From an uncultured Eubacteriaceae bacterium (GTDB lineage Bacteria > Bacillota > Clostridia > Lachnospirales > CAG-274): a stretch of DNA of 5,335 nt. The notes under the pieces were generated by a model, which did not search any database, was not told the DNA's origin, and saw only the letters and a program-made list of their open reading frames with translations. A program made the translations under genes and the position numbers. Each line of letters opens with the position of its first letter. Positions within the stretch are counted from its first letter, which is position 1. Positions 1-5,335 of this stretch are shown piece after piece. The stretch covers positions 1 through 5,335 of the forward strand of contig CANOGI010000158.1 in assembly GCA_947565475.1 (NCBI GenBank). The letters run 5' to 3'.

Positions 1-234
1 TTGAAAAACGTATGGTTTTATTTTTCCCCATTTGCAAAAAAACGCTTCCGTGTTTTCCGCCTCTTCCTCTCCTCCCGATTTCATAAATTCTCTGTTCACT
101 TTTCCGTCAATGTCAAACTTAGCGAAAGACAAAATCTCAACATTTCTAAGCTCAAAATCGTCAAAACACTCTTCTCGCAAAATCTTATTCATAAAATTTT
201 TAACTTCCCCGTCAAGAATATAAAAAACGTTCAT
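1..234 (-). CDS. DUF5721 family protein, N-terminal part (cut by window edge)
   Basis: This is the first 78 codons of a minus-strand gene; the frame is still open at base 1, so the C-terminus is missing. It starts at ATG 234-232, with a perfect GGAGG at 245-241 and a 6-base spacer. The product begins MNVFYILDGEVKNFMNKIL and continues with FDDFELRNVEI (about residues 24-34), DIDGKVNREF (41-50) and a KWGKIKPYVFQ stretch at the cut end. This spacing (FM-KLL, then F--F-L-EA-I, then F-IDG-[VI]N--F, then W---RP--F) matches my memory of DUF5721, a roughly 150-170-residue cytosolic family of clostridia with no known function. No signal peptide or membrane segment is visible. It lies 97 bases downstream of the COG2509 gene on the same strand with no clear terminator between, so read-through is plausible. 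The gene call is firm; the family name rests on recalled motifs. Confidence 0.8.
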   Translation of the reverse strand, partial: MNVFYILDGEVKNFMNKILREECFDDFELRNVEILSFAKFDIDGKVNREFMKSGGEEEAENTEAFFCKWGKIKPYVFQ

Positions 235-281
235 AAAAAACCTCCACAGAGCATATCACTAACGACTTTCTTAAAATCCAT
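231..281 (-). other. Possible 16-codon leader ORF overlapping the DUF5721 start
   Basis: A short frame, MDFKKVVSDMLCGGFL, starts at ATG 281-279. It ends with TGA at 233-231, which overlaps the DUF5721 ATG as ATGA. Such an overlap would allow translational coupling. However, no good Shine-Dalgarno precedes it (only AGAGAA), and the frame contains the DUF5721 ribosome binding site, so it may be chance. The frame is open back to a TAG just before base 299 and could also begin at a TTG upstream. The remaining gap up to 331 shows no strong hairpin or T-run and no consensus promoter. Confidence 0.2.
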
Positions 282-331
282 TTCTCTATACAAAAACGCC
301 TAAATTGCACTATAGCCTTATAAAATTTTCA

Positions 332-1945
332 TTACTCATTTTCCGACCCGTAAATAACAGCCTCAGCGCATTTAACCCCGTCCACGGCCGCGGAAACAAT
401 TCCCCCCGCGTACCCGCAGCCCTCACCGCAGGGAATAACACCAAAAATATTAGACATATACTTATTGTCTCGTAAAATTCTCACAGGAGATGAACTTCTT
501 GTCTCAGGAGCGGTTAAAACAGCGTTATCGTCGGCAAATCCTTTAATTCTCTTATCAAAAATCTTTATACCCTCTTGAAGAGCAAAATAAATCTCATTTG
601 GAAAAATCTCCCTAAAATCACAGCCAGCAACCCCCGGTAAATAAGTAGGGAAAACTTCTTTAAAAGAACCATCTGAAATAACCGTGGCTTTTGAGTTTAA
701 AAAGTCTGAGACTCTTTGAACAGGCGCGCGGTAATCACCTCCAGCCGATAAAAAAGCCTTTCTCTCAATTTCCCTTTGAAACCAAACCCCGGCGAGAGGG
801 TGAGACGATTTAAAGTCATTAGAGTCCACTCCAACTAAAACAGCGCTGTTTGAGTTGTCAAAAGAACGGCTATAATAGCTCATACCGTTAGTCACGACAG
901 TTTCTTTCTCAGAAGCCGCCCCGACCACAACCCCGCCTGGGCACATACAAAATGTATAAACCCCCCTGCCGTTTTTAAGATGGGTAAAAAGTTTATAGTC
1001 GGCGGAGGGCAAATATTCGGCGAAATCCCCGTATTGAGATTTATCTATAAAACATCGTGAGTGTTCTATTCTCACACCTATAGAAAAAGGTTTTTGCTCA
1101 ATATTTATTTTCCTGTCGTAAAGCGTCTCAAAGGTTTTTCTCGAACTGTGTCCAACCGCCATAATAAGTCTGTCAGTATTAAACTCGACAACGCCTTTTT
1201 CATTTTCACAGACTACCTTTTTTAAAACCCCGTCACTTTCTTCAAAATCAACCATCTCGGTGTTAAAAAACACTTCTCCCCCAAGAGAAATAATTTCCTC
1301 TCGTATATTTCTAACCATTTTAACAAGGTTATCCGTTCCTATATGAGGTTTTGAAAGATATAAAATTTCCTCCGGAGCTCCAGCCTTTACAAACTCTTCC
1401 AGTATAAAACGGCACCGAGGGTCTTTAATCCCCGTTGTAAGTTTTCCGTCGGAAAAAGTTCCCGCTCCCCCCTCGCCGAACTGAATATTTGACATAGGAT
1501 TTAAAATACCTTTTTCCCAAAAAGCCTCTATATCTTTTTTTCTTTCCTCAACCCTTTTCCCACGCTCCACAATAATAGGCATAGCTCCAGCCCTGGCGAG
1601 AACAAGACCCGCCATAAATCCCGCGGGGCCAAATCCCACAATAACAGGTCTTTTTTTTACGTTCATCTTTTTAATAAAATAACTGAACTCTTTTACCTCC
1701 GAAACATTTTTTAATTTAAGAAACTTGCTCTTTCTTAATTTTGTTTTAAGTAAAATATCAACAGAAAAAATATATAAAACATCGTTCTTTTTTCTCGCAT
1801 CAACGGATTTTTTAGATATTCTCAAATCAATTATCTCAGAGACTGAGACTTTTACCGCTTCCGCCGCCTTTTCTTTCAGTGTTTCTTTATCGGGATTAAT
1901 TCTAACGGAAAATTTAATATCCGAAACCCTAAGCCAAAAAAACAT
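332..1945 (-). CDS. COG2509-type FAD-dependent dehydrogenase (uncharacterised)
   Basis: The product is 537 residues, full length for this family, and has no signal peptide, so it is probably cytosolic. Residues 1-95 form a basic, mixed alpha/beta N-terminal domain typical of the family. The FAD dinucleotide-binding motif GFGPAG is at 104-109, with the ribose-binding acidic residue of the VERG strand at 127. Family signatures follow in order: FGEGGAGTFSDGKLTT (156-171), KDPR (174-177), SKPHIGTDNL (198-207), IDKSQYG (300-306), YTFCMCPGG (330-338), TNGMSYYSR (352-360), APETRSSSPVRI (479-490) and PCGEGCGYAGG (505-515), the last being the C-terminal FAD-contact segment. Members are annotated as oxidoreductases or dehydrogenases, but no physiological substrate is established. 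I chose ATG 1945 because GAGGTGAT lies just upstream; an in-frame ATG at 2014 lies inside the previous gene and has no ribosome binding site. The gene follows the HI0933-type gene by 5 bases, so the two are almost certainly co-transcribed. Confidence 0.93.
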   Translation of the reverse strand: MFFWLRVSDIKFSVRINPDKETLKEKAAEAVKVSVSEIIDLRISKKSVDARKKNDVLYIFSVDILLKTKLRKSKFLKLKNVSEVKEFSYFIKKMNVKKRPVIVGFGPAGFMAGLVLARAGAMPIIVERGKRVEERKKDIEAFWEKGILNPMSNIQFGEGGAGTFSDGKLTTGIKDPRCRFILEEFVKAGAPEEILYLSKPHIGTDNLVKMVRNIREEIISLGGEVFFNTEMVDFEESDGVLKKVVCENEKGVVEFNTDRLIMAVGHSSRKTFETLYDRKINIEQKPFSIGVRIEHSRCFIDKSQYGDFAEYLPSADYKLFTHLKNGRGVYTFCMCPGGVVVGAASEKETVVTNGMSYYSRSFDNSNSAVLVGVDSNDFKSSHPLAGVWFQREIERKAFLSAGGDYRAPVQRVSDFLNSKATVISDGSFKEVFPTYLPGVAGCDFREIFPNEIYFALQEGIKIFDKRIKGFADDNAVLTAPETRSSSPVRILRDNKYMSNIFGVIPCGEGCGYAGGIVSAAVDGVKCAEAVIYGSENE

Positions 1946-1949
1946 TTTA

Positions 1950-1957
1950 ATCACCTC
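1950..1957 (-). promoter_or_regulatory. Ribosome binding site of the COG2509 gene
   Basis: GAGGTGAT on the minus strand is a near-perfect match to the 16S anti-Shine-Dalgarno and lies 4-6 bases before ATG 1945. Its TGA (1953-1951) is also the stop codon of the upstream flavoprotein, so terminating ribosomes sit on the start signal of the next gene. This fixes the start of the COG2509 gene and suggests coupled translation. Confidence 0.85.
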
Positions 1958-3198
1958 ATAATCAAACTTTCCGCCGCGGACTTTCCGGCGAGCCTTCCCG
2001 ATGACCACGCCCATTGTAAATTAAACCCGCCACAGTTCCCAAATATATCCAAAACCTCTCCGCAGGCGTATAGTCCTTTAACTTTTAAAGATTCCATAGT
2101 TTTATCATTAAATTCCCCGGTACAAACTCCACCCGCCGTAACTTGAGCGTTGTTAAACCCGTTCTGCCCAATAATATCAAAATAAAACTCTTTTATATTC
2201 TCACTTATATCCCAAATAATTTCCTTATTAAGACACGATACAGGAAAAGACAATTTCTCTATTCCCGATTTTCTCGCGACGGCGTTTCCTATTCTTTTGT
2301 TAAAAAGTCCGGTAAAGAAACTTTCCATAGTAAGATGACATAAATTTTTCTTTCTCTCATTTAGCAAATCAAAAACATCTTTTTTTGACAGACATGGTAT
2401 AAAATCCAATAAAACACTACATTTTTTATGTATGGCATAAAGAGCGGAAAGACGGAATATAGGCGGGCCTGAAAGTCCATAGTCTGTAAAAAGCACTTCT
2501 CCGTATTCTTCCCCTATAAATTTATTATCGGAAAACATTTTTACATTTCCCACAAACTTAATTCCTTTAAGACCTTTTACAATATCCTTTTCCGTTTTAA
2601 GTTGAACAAGAGCGGGAGTAACCTTCGTAACCCTGTGTCCCAAATCCCGAAGAATATCAAATCCGCTGCCGTTAGAGCCTAAATTTGGGGAAGCCTTTCC
2701 TCCTGAGGCGACAATAACCCTGTCCGCGTTAATTGATTTCCCCGACAAAGAAATAATTTTAAAGCCAATTTGAGTACGCTTAACGCTTTTTACGTCAAAG
2801 TCCGTAACAATTTCCACCCCAAGTTTTTGAAGCTCATATCTTAAAACGTCTAAAACAGAAGACGCTTGTCCGCTGTATGGATACATCTTCCCGTTTTCCT
2901 CTTCTTTAGGATAAATGCCCAGCTTCTCAAAAAATTCAATAGTATCCCTTACTCCGAAATCATTGAGAGCGTATTGAGCGAAATATGGATTTTCACCATA
3001 AAAATCCTCGACAGACATATTTATATTTGTAAAATTACAGCGACCATTTCCGGTCGCTAATATTTTCTTGCCTATTCTGTCCATTCTTTCAATAATAATA
3101 ACTTTCCCTTTGTCCCTCAAAATTCTCTTTGCGAAAATTCCGCCGACGAGACCTGAGGCCCCGCCGCCGATTATCGCCAAAACAGGATTTTTACCCAT
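1951..3198 (-). CDS. HI0933/BaiN-type NAD(P)/FAD-dependent oxidoreductase
   Basis: The product is 415 residues, normal for the HI0933-like flavoprotein family (COG2081). The N-terminal Rossmann motif GGGASG is at residues 11-16, with the FAD ribose-binding glutamate in IIIER at 37. The family hallmark RIGKKILATGNGRCNFTN spans 41-58. GKMYPYSGQASSV at 103-115 corresponds to the usual G-[VM][FY]P-S--ASDV motif. The second dinucleotide segment VIVASGGKASPNLGSNGSG is around 160-180. The C-terminal FAD-contact block is present: VTAGGV, then GLYACGEVLD, then CGGFNLQWAWSSG. The family includes BaiN, proposed to act in bile-acid dehydroxylation, and proteins annotated as aminoacetone oxidases; the substrate here cannot be inferred. 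No signal peptide is seen. Translation starts at ATG 3198, inside the last codons of the LCP gene, with GGAGG 6 bases upstream. The gene ends 5 bases before the next flavoprotein. Confidence 0.93.
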   Translation of the reverse strand: MGKNPVLAIIGGGASGLVGGIFAKRILRDKGKVIIIERMDRIGKKILATGNGRCNFTNINMSVEDFYGENPYFAQYALNDFGVRDTIEFFEKLGIYPKEEENGKMYPYSGQASSVLDVLRYELQKLGVEIVTDFDVKSVKRTQIGFKIISLSGKSINADRVIVASGGKASPNLGSNGSGFDILRDLGHRVTKVTPALVQLKTEKDIVKGLKGIKFVGNVKMFSDNKFIGEEYGEVLFTDYGLSGPPIFRLSALYAIHKKCSVLLDFIPCLSKKDVFDLLNERKKNLCHLTMESFFTGLFNKRIGNAVARKSGIEKLSFPVSCLNKEIIWDISENIKEFYFDIIGQNGFNNAQVTAGGVCTGEFNDKTMESLKVKGLYACGEVLDIFGNCGGFNLQWAWSSGRLAGKSAAESLIMR

Positions 3199-4816
3199 TT
3201 TGTACCTCCGTTAATTTTTCATTCACTCCAAGTACAATTAAAATATCACAGTTTTGATTCTGACACTTATCACTATCAACAATTATTTCCGAGGACGTGA
3301 GAAATTCAGATAAATCCTCTCCCTGACCGTCTTTTCGTACATATATTTTGCTCTCGTTTACAGTTTCCTTTGAATTGTCATAAGATATAACGTTAAATCC
3401 TTTTTCTTTAAGCGCATTACTCGCTTTTTTAGCGAGACCGGAGGTTCTTCCTCCATTCAAAACAACTATACGCTTATCCTTGCTGCTTTCTTTCACTTTT
3501 TGAGGTGTTTCCTCATTTGTTTTATCGTTATAAACCTCGTCAATCATTTTTTTAATCTCAGTCTCATCATAAATATAATACGAAACGCCGTTTTTATATT
3601 CGTCTTCCCCCGGCAGAGTATACCCTTTAAAATTACTTCCGTCAAACCCCTCCGCGGCGCTTATAAGCATGGGTATATCGCTTAAAGTAACGTCCGTTTC
3701 CACGTATTCGGTAACAGTGTCTACATACGCCTTTGGGTTTGACATAACTTTTTCCTTGCTCAAAGCCTGCTTTAAAAAAGCTTTAAGAAAGTCTCTCTGA
3801 ACCTCAACACGCTCTAAATCCGCTCTTGCGTATCCTGTTCTAAATCTTACAAGCTGAATTGCTTTCTCTCCATCAAGATGCTGCTCACCGGGATAAAGGT
3901 CTATTACAAGACCCATTTTATCATTATAATAGCACCTTTTTTTTACGTTATAATCTACCCCGCCTATAGAGTCAATTAGAGACACAAAGCCTTTAAAGTT
4001 TATTTTAGCGTAATAATCTATTTTTATATCTAAAAGCTCCTCAATTTGCCTTTCAAGAAAATCCATTCCTTGCTCTCCGCCATAGGAATAAATGCTGTTT
4101 ATTTTAACTTTGTTTGTATTCAAATTTGGTATATTTTCCCGCATAACCTCATATCTATCCTCAGGAACCTGAACTCTTGTGTCCCTTGGAATGGAAATCA
4201 AACTAAGTTTCTTATTTATTGTATCGAAACAAGCTACCATAATAGTATCAGTTCTTGTGCCGTCTCTTGAGTTATCCTCATCAACACCTAATAAAAGCAT
4301 AGTTATTTTTTCGGGAACCTCTTCTTTTTTCCCGCTTATCGCGTTACCTATACTGCTCACAATATTCTCATTTTTAAAATAATCGTTTTCCGGGTCGTCG
4401 TCTAAATAAGTATAAGCGATAAATCCGCCGAATACCGCTATATACATAAACAAAATAGAAAATACTATAATAAAAAACTTTTTAATCGGACTTTTCTTTT
4501 TAGAGCTCATCTGATATTCGGACTGCCTTCTTGAAGGAATAATAAGCTCGATTTTCTTCTCTTTCTCGTCGGCGGCATAATCGTCGTTATCATCCTCATA
4601 GTCATCATAATCATCATAATCTTCGCTATTCTCATAATCCTCATATTCGTCATAGTCCTCGTAATCGTCATAATCACGCTCATCCTCATATTGAACCGGG
4701 TCAATCCCCCTATTCCTCAAATTATTTTTGTTCACCACTTTGTAAACGTCATTTTCATCAATTTTACCCTGTTTCTTTTTATTTGTGTTTTTATAACCTT
4801 TTTTCTTGTTGTTCAT
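3191..4816 (-). CDS. LytR-CpsA-Psr (LCP) family protein with LytR_C domain
   Basis: The product is 541 residues. Layout: a basic N-terminus (1-40), an Asp/Glu/Tyr-rich tract (43-82), a lysine-rich stop-transfer segment (106-113), one membrane helix (about 113-136), the extracytoplasmic LCP domain (about 170-350), a linker, and a LytR_C domain (about 447-531, with VVLNGGRTSGLA and DILIVLG). LCP motifs are clear: LLLGVD then TRTDTIMV (R188, D190), SIPRDTRV (R211, D212), KINSIYSYGG (K238), and the arginine cluster R324, R326, R336, R341 in RFRTG...ADLERVEVQR. These residues bind the polyprenyl-pyrophosphate head group in characterised members, which transfer teichoic acid, capsule or other glycans from lipid carriers to peptidoglycan. 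Orientation is N-in, C-out. I start it at ATG 4816 because GGAGG lies 9 bases upstream; an in-frame TTG at 4885 lacks a ribosome binding site. It appears to be the first gene of the operon. The glycan substrate is unknown. Confidence 0.95.
   Translation of the reverse strand: MNNKKKGYKNTNKKKQGKIDENDVYKVVNKNNLRNRGIDPVQYEDERDYDDYEDYDEYEDYENSEDYDDYDDYEDDNDDYAADEKEKKIELIIPSRRQSEYQMSSKKKSPIKKFFIIVFSILFMYIAVFGGFIAYTYLDDDPENDYFKNENIVSSIGNAISGKKEEVPEKITMLLLGVDEDNSRDGTRTDTIMVACFDTINKKLSLISIPRDTRVQVPEDRYEVMRENIPNLNTNKVKINSIYSYGGEQGMDFLERQIEELLDIKIDYYAKINFKGFVSLIDSIGGVDYNVKKRCYYNDKMGLVIDLYPGEQHLDGEKAIQLVRFRTGYARADLERVEVQRDFLKAFLKQALSKEKVMSNPKAYVDTVTEYVETDVTLSDIPMLISAAEGFDGSNFKGYTLPGEDEYKNGVSYYIYDETEIKKMIDEVYNDKTNEETPQKVKESSKDKRIVVLNGGRTSGLAKKASNALKEKGFNVISYDNSKETVNESKIYVRKDGQGEDLSEFLTSSEIIVDSDKCQNQNCDILIVLGVNEKLTEVQNG
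3205..3209 (-). promoter_or_regulatory. Ribosome binding site of the HI0933-type gene, inside the LCP gene
   Basis: A perfect GGAGG lies within the final codons of the LCP gene, followed by the 6-base spacer TACAAA and ATG 3198. The LCP stop TAA (3193-3191) lies beyond this ATG, giving an 8-base overlap. The arrangement is typical of translational coupling and supports a single operon. Confidence 0.85.
4571..4690 (-). repeat. Imperfect Asp/Tyr/Glu codon repeat inside the LCP gene
   Basis: These 40 codons (LCP residues 43-82) are mostly GAT/GAC, TAT/TAC and GAA/GAG, encoding units such as DYDDYEDY. On the plus strand they appear as degenerate repeats of TCATAATC and TCATAGTC. The encoded segment lies on the cytoplasmic side before the membrane helix and is almost surely disordered. 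Repeats of this kind can change length by slippage in multiples of three without breaking the frame. Acidic N-terminal tails occur in some clostridial LCP proteins; the high tyrosine content is notable. Confidence 0.75.
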
Positions 4817-4937
4817 AATCTGTTTCCTCCATTGCCCTATTATCCTCCAATAAGCTTTTATAGGGCTTTGAAGGATAATAAGCAATTCTTAAAATCCGGT
4901 CGATTTCACCATTAAGTTTTCGCCCTGACAACTCCAT
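4791..4937 (-). CDS. Possible 48-residue small protein overlapping the LCP start (hypothetical)
   Basis: An open frame runs from ATG 4937 to TAA 4793-4791, giving a hydrophilic 48-residue product that begins MELSGRKLNGEIDRILRIAY and ends EETDYEQQEKRL. It overlaps the first 26 bases of the LCP gene in another frame and contains the LCP ribosome binding site. In its favour, the composition is protein-like, with no runs of odd residues. Against it, a TAA stands immediately before the ATG, no Shine-Dalgarno precedes that ATG, and the best LCP promoter candidate lies within it. An internal ATG at 4832, 11 bases after GGAGG, would give only 13 residues (MEETDYEQQEKRL). It could be a real small ORF, the decayed end of an older gene, or chance. 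I do not recognise a family. Confidence 0.3.
   Translation of the reverse strand: MELSGRKLNGEIDRILRIAYYPSKPYKSLLEDNRAMEETDYEQQEKRL
4826..4830 (-). promoter_or_regulatory. Ribosome binding site that sets the LCP start
   Basis: GGAGG (extended as GGAGGAAA) lies 9 bases before ATG 4816. A second GGAGG at 4848-4844 lies 11 bases before an out-of-frame ATG at 4832 that belongs to the overlapping 48-codon frame. The nearer site fits the LCP start MNNKKKGYK best and rules out the longer TTG-initiated form. Confidence 0.8.
4834..4880 (-). promoter_or_regulatory. LCP leader with two competing inverted repeats
   Basis: In the minus-strand transcript, TATTATCCT (4880-4872) can pair over 9 bp with AGGATAATA (4846-4838), with a 25-base loop. 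GCCCTAT (4866-4860) can pair over 7 bp with ATAGGGC (4840-4834), with a 19-base loop. The two right-hand arms share bases 4838-4840, so the helices exclude each other. They end only a few bases before the LCP ribosome binding site. This could modulate translation, but it matches no riboswitch class I know and there is no T-run for attenuation. Confidence 0.3.
4903..4931 (-). promoter_or_regulatory. Candidate sigma-A promoter of the LCP operon
   Basis: On the minus strand, TTGTCA (4931-4926; 5 of 6 to consensus) and TGAAAT (4908-4903; 4 of 6) are separated by exactly 17 bases. Transcription would start near 4896, giving a leader of about 80 bases. An overlapping alternative is TCGACC (4903-4898), 17 bases, TATTAT (4880-4875; 5 of 6 at -10). 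Neither is strong enough to be sure. No better pair was found nearer the LCP gene. Confidence 0.35.
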
Positions 4938-5023
4938 TTAAAAGAAGTTTTGGAATATATACACTATGAAGTCAAAAGCTATTTATATCTTAAAGTGAGT
5001 TCGACGAAAATTTATAGTTAATA

Positions 5024-5050
5024 GAACCTTTTTCTATCTCAAAAAGATTC
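5024..5050. repeat. Hairpin with 10-bp arms
   Basis: GAACCTTTTT (5024-5033) and AAAAAGATTC (5041-5050) flank a 7-base loop. In DNA there is one mismatch; in minus-strand RNA it becomes a G-U wobble, so all ten positions pair. No T-run follows on either side, so it is not a standard intrinsic terminator. The flanks also carry TTTGGAAT (4949-4956) and ATTCCAAA (5047-5054), an outer inverted repeat about 100 bases apart. Confidence 0.45.
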
Positions 5051-5095
5051 CAAACCTACAAAAATACTCTTTAAGTATAGAATTTTGAAGCTCCG

Positions 5096-5335
5096 CCTCA
5101 TAGGCACTAACTTAAGAAAAACCTGGGGCAAGAAACCCAAACTCGACTTCTTTGTTCAGTGCTTTTGGCTTTGCCAAAAGTCGGCTTACGCCGCCCGCAC
5201 TTCTTTGTAGCCCTATTAAAAAAAGAAGCAAAAAACTTTTGGGAAAAACTTCGCTTTTCGAGATTCGGCAAAACGAAAGCTTCGCGTTATAAAGTTTAGG
5301 TCAAGCCTTTTTAAAGGCCCTCCGGGTGTGGGACA
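5096..5335. repeat. Hairpin-rich intergenic repeat-like segment, cut by window edge
   Basis: Short palindromes are clustered here. CTTTTGGC-TTT-GCCAAAAG (5162-5180) is a perfect 8-bp stem. CGGC-TTAC-GCCG follows at 5182-5193. CTTCTTT (5200-5206) pairs with AAAGAAG (5222-5228). GCCTTT-TT-AAAGGC is at 5305-5318. A 10-base direct repeat, ACTTCTTTGT, is at 5146-5155 and 5199-5208. The end, GGTCAAGCC...CCGGGTGTGGGACA, resembles from memory the dispersed intergenic repeats of many clostridial genomes, whose next bases usually complete a hairpin with GTCCCACA. No transposase or protein frame is present. Confidence 0.45.

Larger units (their letters stand above)
4938..5335. other. Gene-free upstream region
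   Basis: About 400 bases hold no open frame on either strand that I would call a gene. The left part (4938-5095) is AT-rich and contains a TATAAA box on the minus strand (4987-4982) without a good -35. The right part (from about 5096) is richer in GC and full of short inverted repeats, described separately. Its content suggests that the LCP operon has its own promoter and that any gene to the right is separate. Confidence 0.6.

Noticed and set aside
1..303. Plus-strand 100-codon frame
   Set aside because: It starts at the window edge with TTG, has a low-complexity Phe/Lys/Ser-rich product, and lies opposite a minus-strand gene with a perfect ribosome binding site and family motifs.
1725..1961. 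Plus-strand 78-codon frame
   Set aside because: It is the antisense of the N-terminal domain of the COG2509 gene; its Phe/Ser/Thr-rich product and lack of a ribosome binding site mark it as a shadow.
1946..2014. Extended COG2509 start at ATG 2014
   Set aside because: It would overlap the previous gene by 64 bases without a ribosome binding site; ATG 1945 has GAGGTGAT directly upstream and matches family length.
4507..4704. Minus-strand 65-codon frame rich in Met, Arg, Thr and Ile
   Set aside because: It is an out-of-frame reading of the Asp/Tyr repeat inside the LCP gene; the repetitive composition follows from the repeat.
4817..4885. Extended LCP start at TTG 4885
   Set aside because: There is no Shine-Dalgarno before the TTG, whereas ATG 4816 has GGAGG at proper spacing and gives a typical basic N-terminus.
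4691..4915. Plus-strand 74-codon frame with a hydrophobic stretch
   Set aside because: It is antisense to the lysine-rich LCP N-terminus, which yields Phe/Leu/Val when reversed; no ribosome binding site was seen.
5162..5180. Perfect stem-loop as an intrinsic terminator
   Set aside because: No T-run follows the stem on either strand, so terminator function is not supported.
5140..5230. Short repeated words as a CRISPR array or tRNA
   Set aside because: There are only two copies of a 10-base word with unequal context and no regular spacers, and no cloverleaf with a T-arm was seen.

Overview
The window looks like a piece of a low-GC Gram-positive (Firmicutes, Clostridia-type) chromosome. The evidence is the AT-rich composition, strong GGAGG-type ribosome binding sites before every main gene, a LytR-CpsA-Psr (LCP) envelope enzyme, and flavoproteins whose closest remembered relatives are clostridial. 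The genus cannot be read from the sequence.

All confident genes lie on the minus strand, so the story reads from right to left. Positions 4938-5335 hold no convincing gene. This is an AT-rich upstream region with several hairpins, and its right end (about 5096-5335) resembles a dispersed clostridial intergenic repeat cut by the window edge. Positions 4817-4937 carry weak promoter candidates, an RNA leader with two mutually exclusive helices, and a 48-codon open frame that overlaps the start of the next gene. Positions 3191-4816 encode a 541-residue LCP protein with an unusual Asp/Glu/Tyr-rich cytoplasmic tail, one membrane helix, the LCP catalytic domain and a LytR_C domain. Its last 8 bases overlap the start of a 415-residue HI0933/BaiN-type flavoprotein (1951-3198). 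Five bases later begins a 537-residue COG2509-type FAD-dependent dehydrogenase (332-1945). After a 97-base gap comes the first 78 codons of a DUF5721-family protein (1-234), cut by the left edge.

The three complete genes are packed like one operon, with ribosome binding sites inside or touching the preceding gene. LCP proteins transfer glycopolymers onto peptidoglycan (or, in some lineages, onto proteins). The two flavoproteins are cytosolic and of unknown physiological substrate, so co-transcription does not prove a shared pathway. No transposase, CRISPR array, tRNA, rRNA or phage gene is visible. No clearly new multi-gene system is visible either. The items most worth checking are the 48-codon frame and competing helices before the LCP gene, the acidic tyrosine tract, and the hairpin-rich repeat at the right edge.
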